A stretch of DNA of 64,000 bases from contig CM068590.1 of assembly GCA_035048485.1 (NCBI GenBank), positions 15,347,798 through 15,411,797 on the forward strand, given 5' to 3'. Shown here piece after piece: positions 49,831 to 61,619 of the stretch; within the stretch, counting starts at the first letter, position 1; every line of letters starts with the position of its first letter. The notes under the pieces were generated by a model. The model searched no databases. It saw only the letters and a list, made by a program, of their open reading frames with translations, and was not told the origin of the DNA. Both the position numbers and the translations under genes were made by a program. Source of the stretch: Pteria penguin (lineage: Eukaryota; Mollusca; Bivalvia; Pterioida; Pteriidae).

Positions 49831-49995
49831 CCAATTTTACACGATGTAAGGGGCAATACCGGACAAATACAAAATTGCCGCTTAGATTTGCGTCATATTA
49901 CTGTGACGTCACATTCCAAGCGTTAACGTCACAGTGAAAATTCCGGCAAAAAGTGGTTTGTCCGGTATAAGACCCCTTACATCATTTAAAATTGG
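49831..49995. mobile_element. MITE-like element with about 35-bp terminal inverted repeats
   Basis: The left end ccaattttacacgatgtaag continues gggcaataccggacaaa. The right end is its near complement (tttgtccggtataagaccc to aaaattgg). The interior has gacgtcac palindromes. It has no ORF. Confidence 0.75.
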
Positions 49996-50034
49996 TAAAG
50001 CTCTATTCTGAAAATCTCTCCAAAACTAATGGGC

Positions 50035-50215
50035 ATCTACCTGATTCCTAGCTCAGTCCTTAGATTGGTTCTTTGGCTCGCATTTTCGGCCACTTTGGTT
50101 TTAATTCTGCTGTTCAAATATCTATATATCATTAGAATTCAACCATGTGCAACACTGATGAGACATAAGTTGTCGAAATGCGCACAAGTTGCACAAAATT
50201 ATACCGTAATGTAAA
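50035..50215 (+). repeat. dispersed repeat with hammerhead motif
   Basis: Related to 33755-33930. It ends in a hammerhead-like fold (see 50146-50195) followed by aaaattataccg. Confidence 0.7.
50146..50195 (+). ncRNA. hammerhead ribozyme motif, cleavage site mutated
   Basis: Stem I is tgtgcaac (50146-53) with gttgcaca (50188-95), eight perfect pairs. The core is CTGATGA (50155-61). Stem II is gaca (50162-65) with tgtc (50171-74), loop taagt. GAAA is at 50175-78. Stem III is the palindrome tgcgca (50179-84), the minimal form that needs two molecules to pair. The expected U of the cleavage triplet is C (aca at 50184-86), so this copy should not cut. The sibling at 32161-32210 keeps gcatc at that place. 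Confidence 0.6.
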
Positions 50216-51292
50216 TTACTGATTTCATATCGTAAGTACAAATGTCAGTGTTAAGCTACGATTTTCACAACAATCAAATTTTATTTTTCAGTTTTAGCTT
50301 CTAATTCATCTAAAACATTACTTTGTAAAGAAGAGGGTTTTAACAATAAAATAAGGTGCCAACTCTGAAATTTAAGAAAGATGAAAAAATGCTCGTAGTC
50401 TCTATAACAAATCCTTTAACTTTATCATTCAAAAATAGCAATAGCTAGGTTCGATATCTCAAAAGCATAATGTCATTAGCACGATATATAATCTAGAATA
50501 CAAAAGACATATACATTTGGGAGGGGGTAAATGACAATGGTTATGATATAAGTACGACCTCATACATGATTTTCTCTGACATATTTAGAATCATGAATAT
50601 AAATTAGTGAAATAAATAAAGCAAAACTACATTCTACGCCAAAATTAGGTTTTAATGAAATGAAATTCAGTCTATGTTGATGGTCTATTGGCATTTCTAA
50701 ACATTTTAAGAGATGTAACTATATTTTCGGTATACAAGTTTAGGTTTAAATAAATATGTAGTCAGTTAATACTTTGAGAAATTTTTATCAGACTCATTCC
50801 AGTGTATCTTATATAGGAATTATCTAGTGAAGTTTATCGGAGTTGACTCCATTAGTTTTGCTGGTAAACTAAACAGTTGGTGACGGAGTTTCGCAGTAGA
50901 CATAATGATCATACTGTCAATCAATGTTTATTTCATAATATGGACAATTAACCCCTTGTCAAAATAGTGCTCATTTCAATGTTCACATACAAAATGTTCA
51001 TGTCATTATGTTTAATTTCTGAATTTACTTGAGGGGTGGTAAATACAAAAATTAAAATTGTCATTTTGAAATATTAAAGTATGTAAATCTAAAATAATAA
51101 AAACCAGCTTTCATTCTCAACGTTTCACAGGTAAAAATGTACATTTGCAAATGACTGAACAAAATAAAATGCAAAAAGAGTGTAAGATCAAAGCATGAAA
51201 ACTTTTGTCTCCATGTTGACCAAAATTAAACAGGTCTACTTCTGAAAAAAATAATTTAAAAAGTATATAACTTTCTTATACTAGCATCTGCA

Positions 51293-51456
51293 GACCCTTT
51301 CACTGTTACTGCGGAACTGACATTTTGGTTGGCAAATGATACAGTTTCACGTAAAATTTGTGACGTCATGATAACAATTTGTTTGTAACGTCACTTTGTG
51401 GGAACAGTTATTTTGCCAATCAAATATTTTATCCTGCAGTAACAGTGAAAGAATCT
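51293..51456. mobile_element. MITE-like element with about 45-bp terminal inverted repeats
   Basis: The left end gaccctttcactgttactgc continues to ttggttggcaaa. The right end is its near complement (ttttgccaatcaaat, then gcagtaacagtgaaagaatc). The interior has gtgacgtcatgataac. It is similar in plan, not sequence, to 49831-49995. Confidence 0.75.
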
Positions 51457-52265
51457 TTACCGTACGCAAATGGTTGTCATTTCCTCTTCCACTCCGCTAC
51501 TTAATCCTTAACCGTTCTCAATAAATAAACCATTACTTATTTGAGAACATACAAGGTGGAGAAACTCCATTATATCAACGAAGAGCCAATGTAAACCACA
51601 AATGTTTTCTTACATATGACATCAAAGCCATGAGTATTTAATTTTCAGATTTTACAACACCGAGTGTGTTAATTCATGCATTAAAAACTTTGTGTTTCTT
51701 AGAGTTTTGTCCAACAAAAGTCCGGTTCCATAAACTGAGAAAAACAGAAATCATTTCGTTTTAAGTTATTCCATCGTCACACTTTCAGATAAATAGTTAT
51801 GCTTAATGGTTTAATTCTACTAATGAATAAAACTGAATCATTTCCAATTCCACTTATGAATTCATTTCTAAAATGAAGAAAATGAAAATATGACTGAGAT
51901 ATTTTGTCGGTTTATAGGCCATTTCAATAAGGTGAGTTGTCTGCCCTTGGTTATTAAGGTAGCAAGAGGAGGTCGAAATGGAGTGATATAAAGGTTATGT
52001 ATTCATTTTATTCTTCTCATTTCGTGTGGTGAATTGACCACGGTCAAGTATGTTCAGTGAAGTAGCGGTCACCTATATACCTCACTATGATAATTATGCC
52101 AAAAAGCGAGAGAGTTCTTATCTATAATGCTGAAGTTAGAGTGCATGTTGCATTGAAACAATAAATGGTCTATCACTACGTATAATCAACTAATCAAATT
52201 CTTTCAACAATGTCGTGAAATGTTTGTATCTGTTCTTTTTCAACTCAGTATTCATTAGAAATCCA
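51457..52265. other. 3' flank of the Cys-loop receptor gene
   Basis: No exon or repeat recognised. On the minus strand an AATAAA (tttatt at 52007-52012) lies about 250 bases after the receptor stop and could be its poly(A) signal. Confidence 0.4.
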
Positions 52266-53501
52266 TTATTTACTCTGAGATGAAACTGTAAGCAGAAGAA
52301 ATATAATCAGTGTTAATAATAGGTACGATACTACAAACGACCAAAACCCGATGAAATCAATGCTTGAAACAACATCTCCCCATGTATATGTTGTCTCATC
52401 TACTGCAATAACTTCATCAGACCCTTTTTCAGGGAGTGAAGTAACTTCAGTTTTATTCCTCTTTTCGCATGAGCAGCACTTGCGTGAAGTTAGTTTAACT
52501 ATTTTGAGATATATTCCAGTAACTGGAACAGAACTGCTTCTGACATTGAGTCTAAGTTCAAGTGTGGTAACAAGTAACACGATGACTCCAAAGACTATCT
52601 GGAGCAGTAAATAAATTCCCAAAATGGATACCTTTTCTGAACTTACTGGTAGAAGAGTACTGACAATCGTAAGAAACACGGCGAGGGAAAGAAATACGGT
52701 AATGGAGTATCCAGTTTTTTCTCCAGAATCAGCAGGAATGATGAACACGAGTCCATTCAAAAGTCCTAGGAATATAACGGGAAGAATTATGTTTACAATA
52801 TAATATAGAGGTTTCCTCTTCAAATGGAAACTGAAGGTAATTATTGATTCTCGTGATTCCTTGCTGACTTCATACTTTATTGATAGTATGTCCCAAACGC
52901 TATTAGTTTCAAACTCCTGCGCATACATTATTCCGTAACTACTTTTGAAAATTTCAACCTCTGCGACACTGTGACTCCAAACCACAAAGATTATATTGCA
53001 AGTTTGTTCATCAAATGGGTAATACGTTGTGTCCAAAGAGCACCTGCTTTCAAAAACTTCGAAAGGCGACCACATAACTGTTCCATCGTAATATACCTCT
53101 AAATAGTAATAAGAGCCTCCAAGTTCTTTAAACTTGGTGAATCCGTTTTGAAGAAAAATGTCCGGTTTCCAAACATCGTCTTGTGGAATAAATACTTTAT
53201 CTAAGTTGTTGAAGCTGGCAGATGTAAATTGAAGACCTGAGTCAATCCATGACATTGACAGGTAGGCAGTGGTCACCAGCTTTTCTTTCAGTTCATCCAA
53301 TTCGTTGATTCCTAGTAAATGAAAGCTGAGATCTATAATGACTGGAGAATTGGCAGCAGGCATCGGTAATACTTTCTTGTTATAGGAATTTGTTGTGAAT
53401 ATGTTGTCCAAAACATTTTTATAATCTGTCTTGTCTTGCGATTCAACTTGAACTGTCATTAGGGACACAATCCATAACACAAATGCTTTATATTTTATCA
53501 T
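52266..53501 (-). CDS. divergent nicotinic acetylcholine receptor-like Cys-loop subunit, intronless
   Basis: One open frame of 411 aa. Signal peptide about 1-21. The extracellular ligand-binding domain covers about 22-228, with the loop A region WKPDIFLQN (111-119) and the Cys-loop C154 to C168 with 13 residues between (motif YYPFDEQTC). M1 about 232-255. M2 about 262-284 (EKTGYSITVFLSLAVFLT) with E261 at -1' and Leu at 9', the pattern of a cation-selective pore. M3 about 292-314, a short cytoplasmic loop, M4 about 384-405. The paired cysteines of loop C that define alpha subunits are absent, and the loop A aromatic is missing, so it is a non-alpha or non-acetylcholine subunit. Usual nAChR subunits are around 500 aa with introns. 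The short loop and single exon suggest a retroposed, expanded subfamily. The ligand is unknown. The ATG was chosen because it directly begins the signal peptide. Confidence 0.93.
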   Translation of the reverse strand: MIKYKAFVLWIVSLMTVQVESQDKTDYKNVLDNIFTTNSYNKKVLPMPAANSPVIIDLSFHLLGINELDELKEKLVTTAYLSMSWIDSGLQFTSASFNNLDKVFIPQDDVWKPDIFLQNGFTKFKELGGSYYYLEVYYDGTVMWSPFEVFESRCSLDTTYYPFDEQTCNIIFVVWSHSVAEVEIFKSSYGIMYAQEFETNSVWDILSIKYEVSKESRESIITFSFHLKRKPLYYIVNIILPVIFLGLLNGLVFIIPADSGEKTGYSITVFLSLAVFLTIVSTLLPVSSEKVSILGIYLLLQIVFGVIVLLVTTLELRLNVRSSSVPVTGIYLKIVKLTSRKCCSCEKRNKTEVTSLPEKGSDEVIAVDETTYTWGDVVSSIDFIGFWSFVVSYLLLTLIIFLLLTVSSQSK

Positions 53502-54149
53502 CTTGAGTGTTCACCATTCCACAGTGGAAAACCGGTATTTTGTTATATTCTGGAAATATATAATGTACACTAATGTTTGTTGTAAGCTATATTAATGTCA
53601 GAAAATAGCATGCTTTAAATGTCATAATGAATGCTAATACGACTTAATAAAAAGAAATCGTAAGAAGGCTTACTAACTTAACTAATCAGTTGTTTACGAC
53701 ACTTAATATTTAAACAATGTAGGTCGTTCCGATTAATCTGCTTTAGCAACAGTCTACCTTTTGGCGGATCCATAGGGGAGTACTGAAGTCACCCAAAACC
53801 CCATTATCGACTTTCGTGATCGAGTTTATCATATTCGGTTATTTTGTAGTATTGTGAAGTAAACACCTCCCATTTTTCAGCATATTTACCATAACTTGGT
53901 GGAAACCGCCTTTTCGAAAACTTCTTGATCCGCAAGTACTACCCAATATGTTTCATCTGGCAATAAGAGTGAGTTTCATGTACATAGGATTATTCTGTCA
54001 CAGTGTTGTTTAAATGGTGAAGAGCAAATGTCAGCGGTCGGAAAATGAAACTTAAATACAGGAATATTCAATAAATCACACTGCTGCGACGAAAAGATGA
54101 CTATTTTAAGATCTATTAGCAGGATACGATAACGGTGATTTAATGCCCC
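53502..54149. other. upstream flank of the receptor gene
   Basis: AT-rich sequence that should hold the receptor promoter. No confident TATA or repeat feature is visible. Confidence 0.35.
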
Positions 54150-54335
54150 CGAATCGTTAGGTCGGGGCATATTGTTTTTGTCCTGTCTGTCTGTCTGTTT
54201 GGTTTTTTTCTGTTGTCACCTTAACCAGCGCCCTAACTTTTGAACCGTGAGGATGGAGACTTCATGACCGTCACGCTGAAAATAACTTTTTGGATTTTGT
54301 TGCCGCCGGGGGCATTAGTGTTTCACAAAAAGAGC
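54150..54335 (+). repeat. dispersed repeat (family of 15961-16400)
   Basis: gtcggggcatattgttttt, gtcctgtctgtctgtctgtt, taacttttgaaccgtgagg and ccgggggcattagtgtttca. A second 3' end of the same family is at 54797-54825 (ccatcgaggggatagtgttt). Confidence 0.7.
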
Positions 54336-55448
54336 TTGGATTTTTTGGATATTTCCACTCCCATGTTTGTTCGCTTATAAAGCATTGAGTTTGTGTATTT
54401 CAACTGATTTTATAGTAATAAGTGTAATTAAAAATAACTGGAGTAATGATTATATGTCAGATATAATTTCTTTGACTTTTTCGTAATTTTTTAAAGATTA
54501 TAAACAGGAATATACTCTTTCTATATAAAGATTAAGTTTGATGGACTTCTCTTTCAAAACTATTAGAAAATTTTGTTGAAAATTGGTAACTATGAAGTAT
54601 TCAAGATCACTTACACATGTTCAGTACCTTTTTTGATCAGATTTATCATGGGATGGATCAGCTCAGGGCAACATAGGCCCAAGATTGTACCTTCCTCTGA
54701 CAAACTTCTTTAGAATAGATGCATAGGTCATCAAACGAAAACAACAAGGTGACATAGAATGGTGAAGTGTTTCACTTTCAAGTTATAACTTGGTTGCCAT
54801 CGAGGGGATAGTGTTTCACAAACACCTTTTATTTTTGATACATTTATTTTTCATCATTTGTTCTTTTTAATACTAAACTTTAAATGAACTTCAAATTATT
54901 GTATCACATGTTTCGACATGTATGGCTCAATTAAACTATAACGATGTTTGTCTCCGTCAAAAAATAGAAGTATACAGCCATGGAAGTGATTATTCAAACG
55001 AGTGCACACAATAACGGCGTCTAGACCGTTCATGATTTGTACATAAATTTGTTTATATTTTAAATTTCACTCAGAGCTAGAATAAACATTGATATTTTGA
55101 AAGATAAATGATATATAAGAAACATACTTTAAAGTGCTAAATTGGTTCAACCGGTTCGCGAAATTATCCCTCCATTAACCCAACTTAAGATTACTTTTAC
55201 CTACGTCAACTTATGTGTTGGGGACACCGAAGGTAGGAATTTTTACTTACCACTTGATATCATCTTTAACTCAATTTAACGGTACCACAAAGTAAATTTT
55301 GTCCCCCTCCCTTTTCTAATTTCAGTTTGAAAGATTTTTCAATACACAGGTAGTTATATATATATATATATATAGTATTGGTGATCTTGGTACAGCGATA
55401 AATAATAATAAAATAAAATGTCAGAATATCACAGTATCCATTGCTTAA

Positions 55449-55488
55449 TTCCGTTAGCGCTTTCACCTTAACGGTTCATCAGACGGAA
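55449..55488 (-). ncRNA. minimal type I hammerhead ribozyme, all core residues intact
   Basis: On the minus strand, in order: stem I ttccgt; core CTGATGA; stem II acc, loop gttaa, ggt; GAAA; palindromic stem III gcgc closed with the cleavage triplet CTA; stem I partner acggaa. Stem I has six perfect pairs and A-U closes stem II. Every invariant hammerhead position is correct. A GC.GC stem III is too short for a loop, so cleavage would need a dimer, as reported for minimal hammerheads in Penelope-like elements and metazoan retrozymes. Transcription has not been shown. Confidence 0.8.
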
Positions 55489-55525
55489 ATTGTTGTTATG
55501 TTATTGTTGTTATCATAACAACATT

Positions 55526-55565
55526 TTCCGTCTGATGTACCGTTAAGGTGAAAGCGCTGACGGAA
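55526..55565 (+). ncRNA. decayed mirror copy of the hammerhead
   Basis: The same 40-base plan on the plus strand with two decisive changes: the core reads CTGATGT instead of CTGATGA, and the cleavage triplet reads CTG instead of CTA. Both changes should abolish activity while stems I and II are kept. Confidence 0.75.
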
Positions 55566-55600
55566 TTAAACAATGGATACTGTGATATTCTGACATTTTA

Positions 55601-55712
<112 letters not shown>

Positions 55713-56214
55713 ATATGTATTTGCTCTCATGATATTTAAGGGATTAAGGCGTAGCATAGAAACCCACCATATCACACATATTCGAATTCATTATGACTAT
55801 TATTTTTATTTTTACTTATCTATTCATTTTCATTATTATTGTTACTATTTATTTTTTCATGTTGTGTATTCTTTTCTTTTCTTTTCTTTGGTGATTTGTC
55901 TCTCCCTGATAAGAACTTTCTCTGACTTTCTGTTGTTCACGATTAAGTATATAGAGGTGACAGTTACTTGACTGACCTGACCTGAACATAGTCAATTGAT
56001 CATTTGGATAAGAATGTGAAATGAATTAACGGACATTGCACAACTTTTATACCGCTCCCTTTCTATTTCCAAGGACATTCCAAATAAAGAATTATTAAAA
56101 TAACCTTTAGATGATTTAAAATCCTTCATTCATGCTAAGTTTCATCGGAATACTTCCATTTGTTCTCATTAAGAGAAGTTTACCAGAGTGTGAGATAACA
56201 TTCACTACACAGTC

Positions 56215-56355
56215 ATCCCCCCCCCCCCCCAAGTTTTTTTTAGGGGTGGGGTGTCGTTTTTTTGGGGTGGGGTGGTTTGGGTTTGTTGGGGGGTTTTTTT
56301 TGGGGGGGGGTTGTTTTTGTTTATTTGTTTGGTTTTTTTTTGGGGGGGGGGGGGT
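56215..56355. repeat. poly(C)/poly(G) low-complexity block
   Basis: A run of 13 C followed by several runs of G and T (ggggtgggg, ggggggggg). The open frame through it is compositional. Confidence 0.9.
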
Positions 56356-56984
56356 AAATCTTAAACAAATGCATTATAAAATTACGAAACATTCGCAGGT
56401 TTAAAGAGAGAAAAAATGTATCAAAATACGACATTTTGATATTAGTAAACTACAATGAGAAAACAAAGAAAATGACCTGAAAATATATTAAATGATTAGA
56501 ATTATAACTAAATCAAAGGAGGGCACCATCGTACGGTTTATGTATCACCTTGGATCCACCACTGGACGGATCAAACCAAAACTAATAACGGCTGTTATGG
56601 AGATCATGTATTTCACCCATAATAAATTTTATAATTAAAGTACTTACACTACTGGTAGCCGGGCTTTTAGTAACTGGTCAAGTATAGCAAAAGATTAAAT
56701 TGGACTTAAAATACAGTTGATAACAAATTCAAGGACAGAAGAATTTACACATTCCATTATGGAAGAACAAGTCTTAAGTAATATAGTGAAATGAAGTTTA
56801 TCATTGGATAACTTTGATAAAATATCTCGTGAGGCATGGGATCATGATGGAAACCATAGATTCATTACTGTTTTAAAAGTTACAATGCCCTTGTCATGCT
56901 TTATTCTCTTGAACATAAAAATATATATCTGTCATCTCCTATCGCTATAGAGAGCATAATTATAACTTTTCTTCTTGATTAGTG
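56356..56984. other. intergenic region without recognised feature
   Basis: No exon, RNA gene or clear repeat seen. Confidence 0.4.
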
Positions 56985-57227
56985 TATAGTCAAAACGGCC
57001 CACATGAAAATAGCAATAATTTTAGGCTGAAGGCAGTTAATTAAAAGTGTCAAATTATTTGCCCTGTTACTGTTTGTATCGAATATAATTTAAACACTAG
57101 GTGAAAAAAATCTATTTTGAATTCAAAGTCGATATCCATTGTCAAAATATTAGAGAGGTCGGCCGGTGTGGTAAAAAAAGGGGGCCGTTCTGGTGTGGAC
57201 AGTAATTCTTGGGCCGTTTTGACTATA
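56985..57227. mobile_element. MITE with perfect 18-bp terminal inverted repeats
   Basis: tatagtcaaaacggccca at 56985-57002 is the exact reverse complement of 57210-57227. TA bases at both edges fit a TA target site. The 243-bp element has no ORF, so it needs a transposase from elsewhere. Confidence 0.85.
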
Positions 57228-60040
57228 ACACTCCGGATTAATATTGTTTTAGTACAATTTCACTTGTACTGACAATCCATGACCATTAAACTTACTCTGT
57301 TTAGCAGGATATTCTATTTATCCATGAAAAGTTCTACAGATCTACCACAGAAACTCAACATGTCTTGATAGTAGCCGACGGTTCAAAGTAATGCATTAAA
57401 AAAAATCAATTTTCGCCTTTTTTGTCAAAATTGCAAAAATTTAGATGTTACGGAGCAAATGCGAGAGAAAACTTGAAATGATACTTGGGTTTATTTGTCT
57501 CCATTTATGAACCGGCGACATTAGATTAAACTACATCTTGATTACTACTTCGTTGGAAATGACGTCGATATGAGAGTAATGTCAGACATGCTAATCAGCA
57601 CAGGGAACAATACATGTACCCGTTTTCTTTCTGCCAAGAGATAAGGTAATGAGCAATACACAACGCTTTACCAATGTTTATGCTTGACGCTTGAATTAGA
57701 CACATGCTTCAATCGGCAAAAATAGACGTAGGGAAACCCCTCACATACACATTTACACAAATATTAGACCAGTTGGCAATACCATGCCTGTCCAGATCTT
57801 AAAATATCTAGACAGTGACCATAACGATACTGACTGAGGTTCAAGTGACGCGTTATCTGTTATTTTATTATCACTGGATTTCGTTTTGTTTTATTCATTT
57901 AGCCTAGAATCAAAAAATATTAATAATTAATTACATACTGGACGCAAGAGAGGTATATATATATAAACCTGTTGACACTAAACATCACGCGCCTCTCATA
58001 AATTACATTAAATACTGTAATGTTGTGTATGCTACTGCAGACGAATTACATCTATGTGCAGTGTGTACTGCTTGTTATCTCTCCATCCGGCCTGTGCTAT
58101 AATTAACACTAGCTCTTCGCGCAGTGATATCAAGCAAGTGCAGGTAACTTCAGTCTACACAGTACACGAAAATACACATGTATATCTGTATTTGCAATGT
58201 TACATATAATTAATGATCCAATAAAGATTCAATACGTTCTGAATATTATTATGCTAGGAATTACATCAGAGATTATGTTTTGAAGCGCAAGAACACAATG
58301 AGTGACAAAGAGGGCTAAAAAACTTATAATTAGACTGTCTCGTTTTGAGATTCGTGCACGGCGTCTATAGCCTTGGCCTATGCCTTTGGCTTTAAGCCCG
58401 GCTAAAAATCATTTCGTTTGTTCTCCAGAAGAAGTCCATCATAGATACATATCATACCATTGGAAACAACATCAGATGCCTCTATGAGTCTCTATGATAG
58501 ATCATAAGAAGAAACTGGTTCAGTTTTGAAGCAAATCTATCCTTATACTGAATAGGTAGGATTTCACCTTAAGTAATATTCATGTTGCTTGTACAATGAC
58601 TTCAATACAAAATATTACTTATTTTATTTATTTGTATTGTATTTATTGTAAAATGAGAACGTCATGATCAAGAAAATAACATGAAAATGTAAAGAAAAAA
58701 ATGACCGAAAAGAAATTTAGAATTATTCCGGAATGAAACATGCATTGCTCAAAAACATTTCTTAAAACATGCTCCTGTTGTATTCATTATGTCTCCTCTC
58801 TATACAGCCGATAGAAATATTGATTCTAAAATTAATTACAACACACCAAATTGAAATGCATATGCACACCTTTGATACGTCCTTATGTTATAAAGCATGT
58901 GAACGTGGACTTCGTTGTCATGTCCTCAGGCAAAATAAATGATGTTGTTAAAATTGCGCATGTTGCTGAAAATATAATGCCATTCAGGTTTTTGCAAAGA
59001 CACGCACTGGCATTAATTTTGATGAGATTCATTATTTATACGCGTCTGCTTCGAACTTTTAATTTAGATAATGCCCGATTTTTTTGATTTTTTTTTTATT
59101 ATTATTATTAGGAGAGGTCCGAAACATTCCGAATGCACCATAGGTTATTATTTTGGTTTTATCGTTAGCGATAATACAAATTTTCAGTGATATATTACTT
59201 ATACTATTGTAAATATATGAATATCAGTATTTGAATTCACTGGAAAAACATATATAGATGAAATATTCATAATTATTCTCACGTTTTGGCAATAAAAGAT
59301 AGAAAGATAGGAATTTACTCAGAAGCTGAAGATAACTCTAGAGGGTTATAATTCATGTAATACATTCGTCCGAATCATCTCTTCGTGTCTCTAATGGTCT
59401 TGCATAATTCTGGAAGCGATAACACTATCACAGACTTTTAGAAATACTTATACAACACACTTCGATTGATTCATAACGGTTCAATTAAACGGATTCTGCT
59501 TCGCTACTTGGCTATAGAAGATCGCATTCATTAAAAAAAAAAAGATACAGCAAGATTCATGTAATTTCAACATACATGAAAATATATTTTCAAATCTCTA
59601 AATATTTTATGAACGCAATCTATACGATAAAGACACAGAATGACACAAAATATACCCGAGATAGAAAAAAATTTTTTTTCTAGTATTACAGCAAGAGTCC
59701 TCATGCATTTTTGATACCTTTTCAATTAACAAGGTAACAAAACTCACCAACGATGGCCTTTGTTTCTTCCGTTTTGTCATTTCTATTCACAGAAACTTGA
59801 TGATATCTAATACAAGATTGTTTAGGACTAATTTAATGCAATTAACACGTAATTATATAGGATGTACTTGCATATTCATTGCGCATGCGTATTCAAACGA
59901 CCTATCAGGTAAAGAAAAGGTGGAGAGGGTTATTCTGGAATGGTGAGTAATTGTTTATAGGTGGGACTCCCCCTCAGGACTTGTCTTCAGTTGCTAAGTA
60001 AAATCTTATGTTAAAATTTTTGGTTTAATTCGATTATTGC
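57228..60040. other. intergenic region without recognised feature
   Basis: About 2.8 kb of AT-rich DNA. Short open frames lack splice context or family similarity that I can recognise. Confidence 0.4.
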
Positions 60041-60044
60041 CTAA

Positions 60045-60130
60045 ACAGAGAATATTTCTGTGCAATGCGTCGGGCGATACCGTGAAAAAATAAATAAATC
60101 GTGGAGCGACGTAAAACAATAATCAATTAA
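60045..60130 (+). repeat. SINE (family 1) 3' fragment
   Basis: Only the last blocks remain: gtgcaatgcgtcgggcgata and a tggagcgacgtaaaacaata phrase. Confidence 0.6.
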
Positions 60131-60278
60131 TAATAAATTACCAAAAGAAAATTCATGATCCCTGGCCGCCAAAGTATTTCATTAAAGTCATAGTGTACAG
60201 CTCGCGACGCACAAGCGTGGCTACCATGTAGTCGCTGAGCAACTGGGTTTTGTTATAACACTCTGTCCTATCAAGGAC

Positions 60279-60280
<2 letters not shown>

Positions 60281-60362
<82 letters not shown>
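60281..60362. repeat. (AT)n microsatellite
   Basis: About 80 bases of AT dinucleotides. Confidence 0.98.
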
Positions 60363-60369
<7 letters not shown>

Positions 60370-60908
60370 GTCATAGAATGAATAATGTATTTATATAAAC
60401 AAAACTATTATCAGAGACAAAATGAAAGTGACACCTACTTTTGGGAATACATTTAGTCCCTCGTCCACCTTTCCGGTAAATATACACACCCCAAAATATA
60501 AACGAACTACTATAAAGTGGTAAATACATGAATTGCGCATGGCAAATGCTCCATTTATTCAATCCATTATCTTTGATGTATTTATGAGGAAATCATCATC
60601 TTGGAGACTATAGATACGACCCATTACCCAGATTGTCTCAGATCCTCTCCGATCTAATAGAGGATAGAGGAAAGCATTTGTTCTTATTTGATCAAGCAGT
60701 TCTAATTTGTTTATATTACACAAGAATTGCAATTTACACAATGGACTCTACAAAATTGGATCGAGCAGAATTATTTGTAAAAATGTCTTTTCCAATTGCA
60801 GAATCCACTGGATCAACTGGTGCGATTCCGGTAACTGACAGCTCCTCTGAACGAAGTTATTGGAACAGATATTCGGCGCATTATTTTGATAAATAGATAA
60901 AAAAATTA

Positions 60909-60911
60909 AAA

Positions 60912-60959
<48 letters not shown>

Positions 60960-60985
60960 AAATAAATAAATAAATAAATAAATAA

Positions 60986-61064
<79 letters not shown>

Positions 61065-61096
61065 ATTAATTAATTAATTAATTAATTAATAAATAA
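60909..61096. repeat. (AAAT)n microsatellite
   Basis: About 45 AAAT units with rare interruptions, passing into TTAA units at the right end. Confidence 0.97.
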
Positions 61097-61619
61097 GCAG
61101 GTAAAGAGATAAATAAAATCTGGCTAGACTAGATGCTAAGCTTCCTAGGATAGAAGTCAGAGGTAACAAGTTCAAAACTCACCAGTCCCAACGGAATTAT
61201 GAATGAGTGTTCGATTTCAAAGAATGAGAGATGAAAGGTCTCGCGTATTAAACATATTTTTGTTCATTTATATAACGAAATTTACACAGTGCCGCAATCC
61301 GGGAAATAAAAACCCCGAGCGCCTTTATCGAGAATCGAACTCTCTACACCAAGTCCGTCAGAGGTTATGAAATTCACAATTTTAGTAATGGAGTTCATGC
61401 TCTTTCTAATACCAATGTAGTCTTCGTCTACAATCCATAAATCTTAATGTTAAGAAGAAAACTTTACCCCATGCCCATGGCCGATTGAAGATTTTGAAAC
61501 GGCCAAGGAAAGCTTGATTAATTTTTTATCGAATAGAACCGTTGCTAGACTTGCTCGAGTCTCTCTTTTATTGTTGAAATATTTGTTTGAGTTCTCTTTG
61601 TCTAAGAAAACTGATAGAG

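Noticed and set aside
52400..52425. CTGATGA on the minus strand in the receptor gene
   Set aside because: It is coding sequence and has no GAAA or stems at the right spacing.
55266..55466. 66-codon minus-strand frame into the foldback
   Set aside because: It repeats in the mirror copy (55548 onward) because of the inverted duplication and ends in microsatellite.
58851..59087. 78-codon open frame
   Set aside because: No splice context, no domain similarity recognised, and its composition matches the background.
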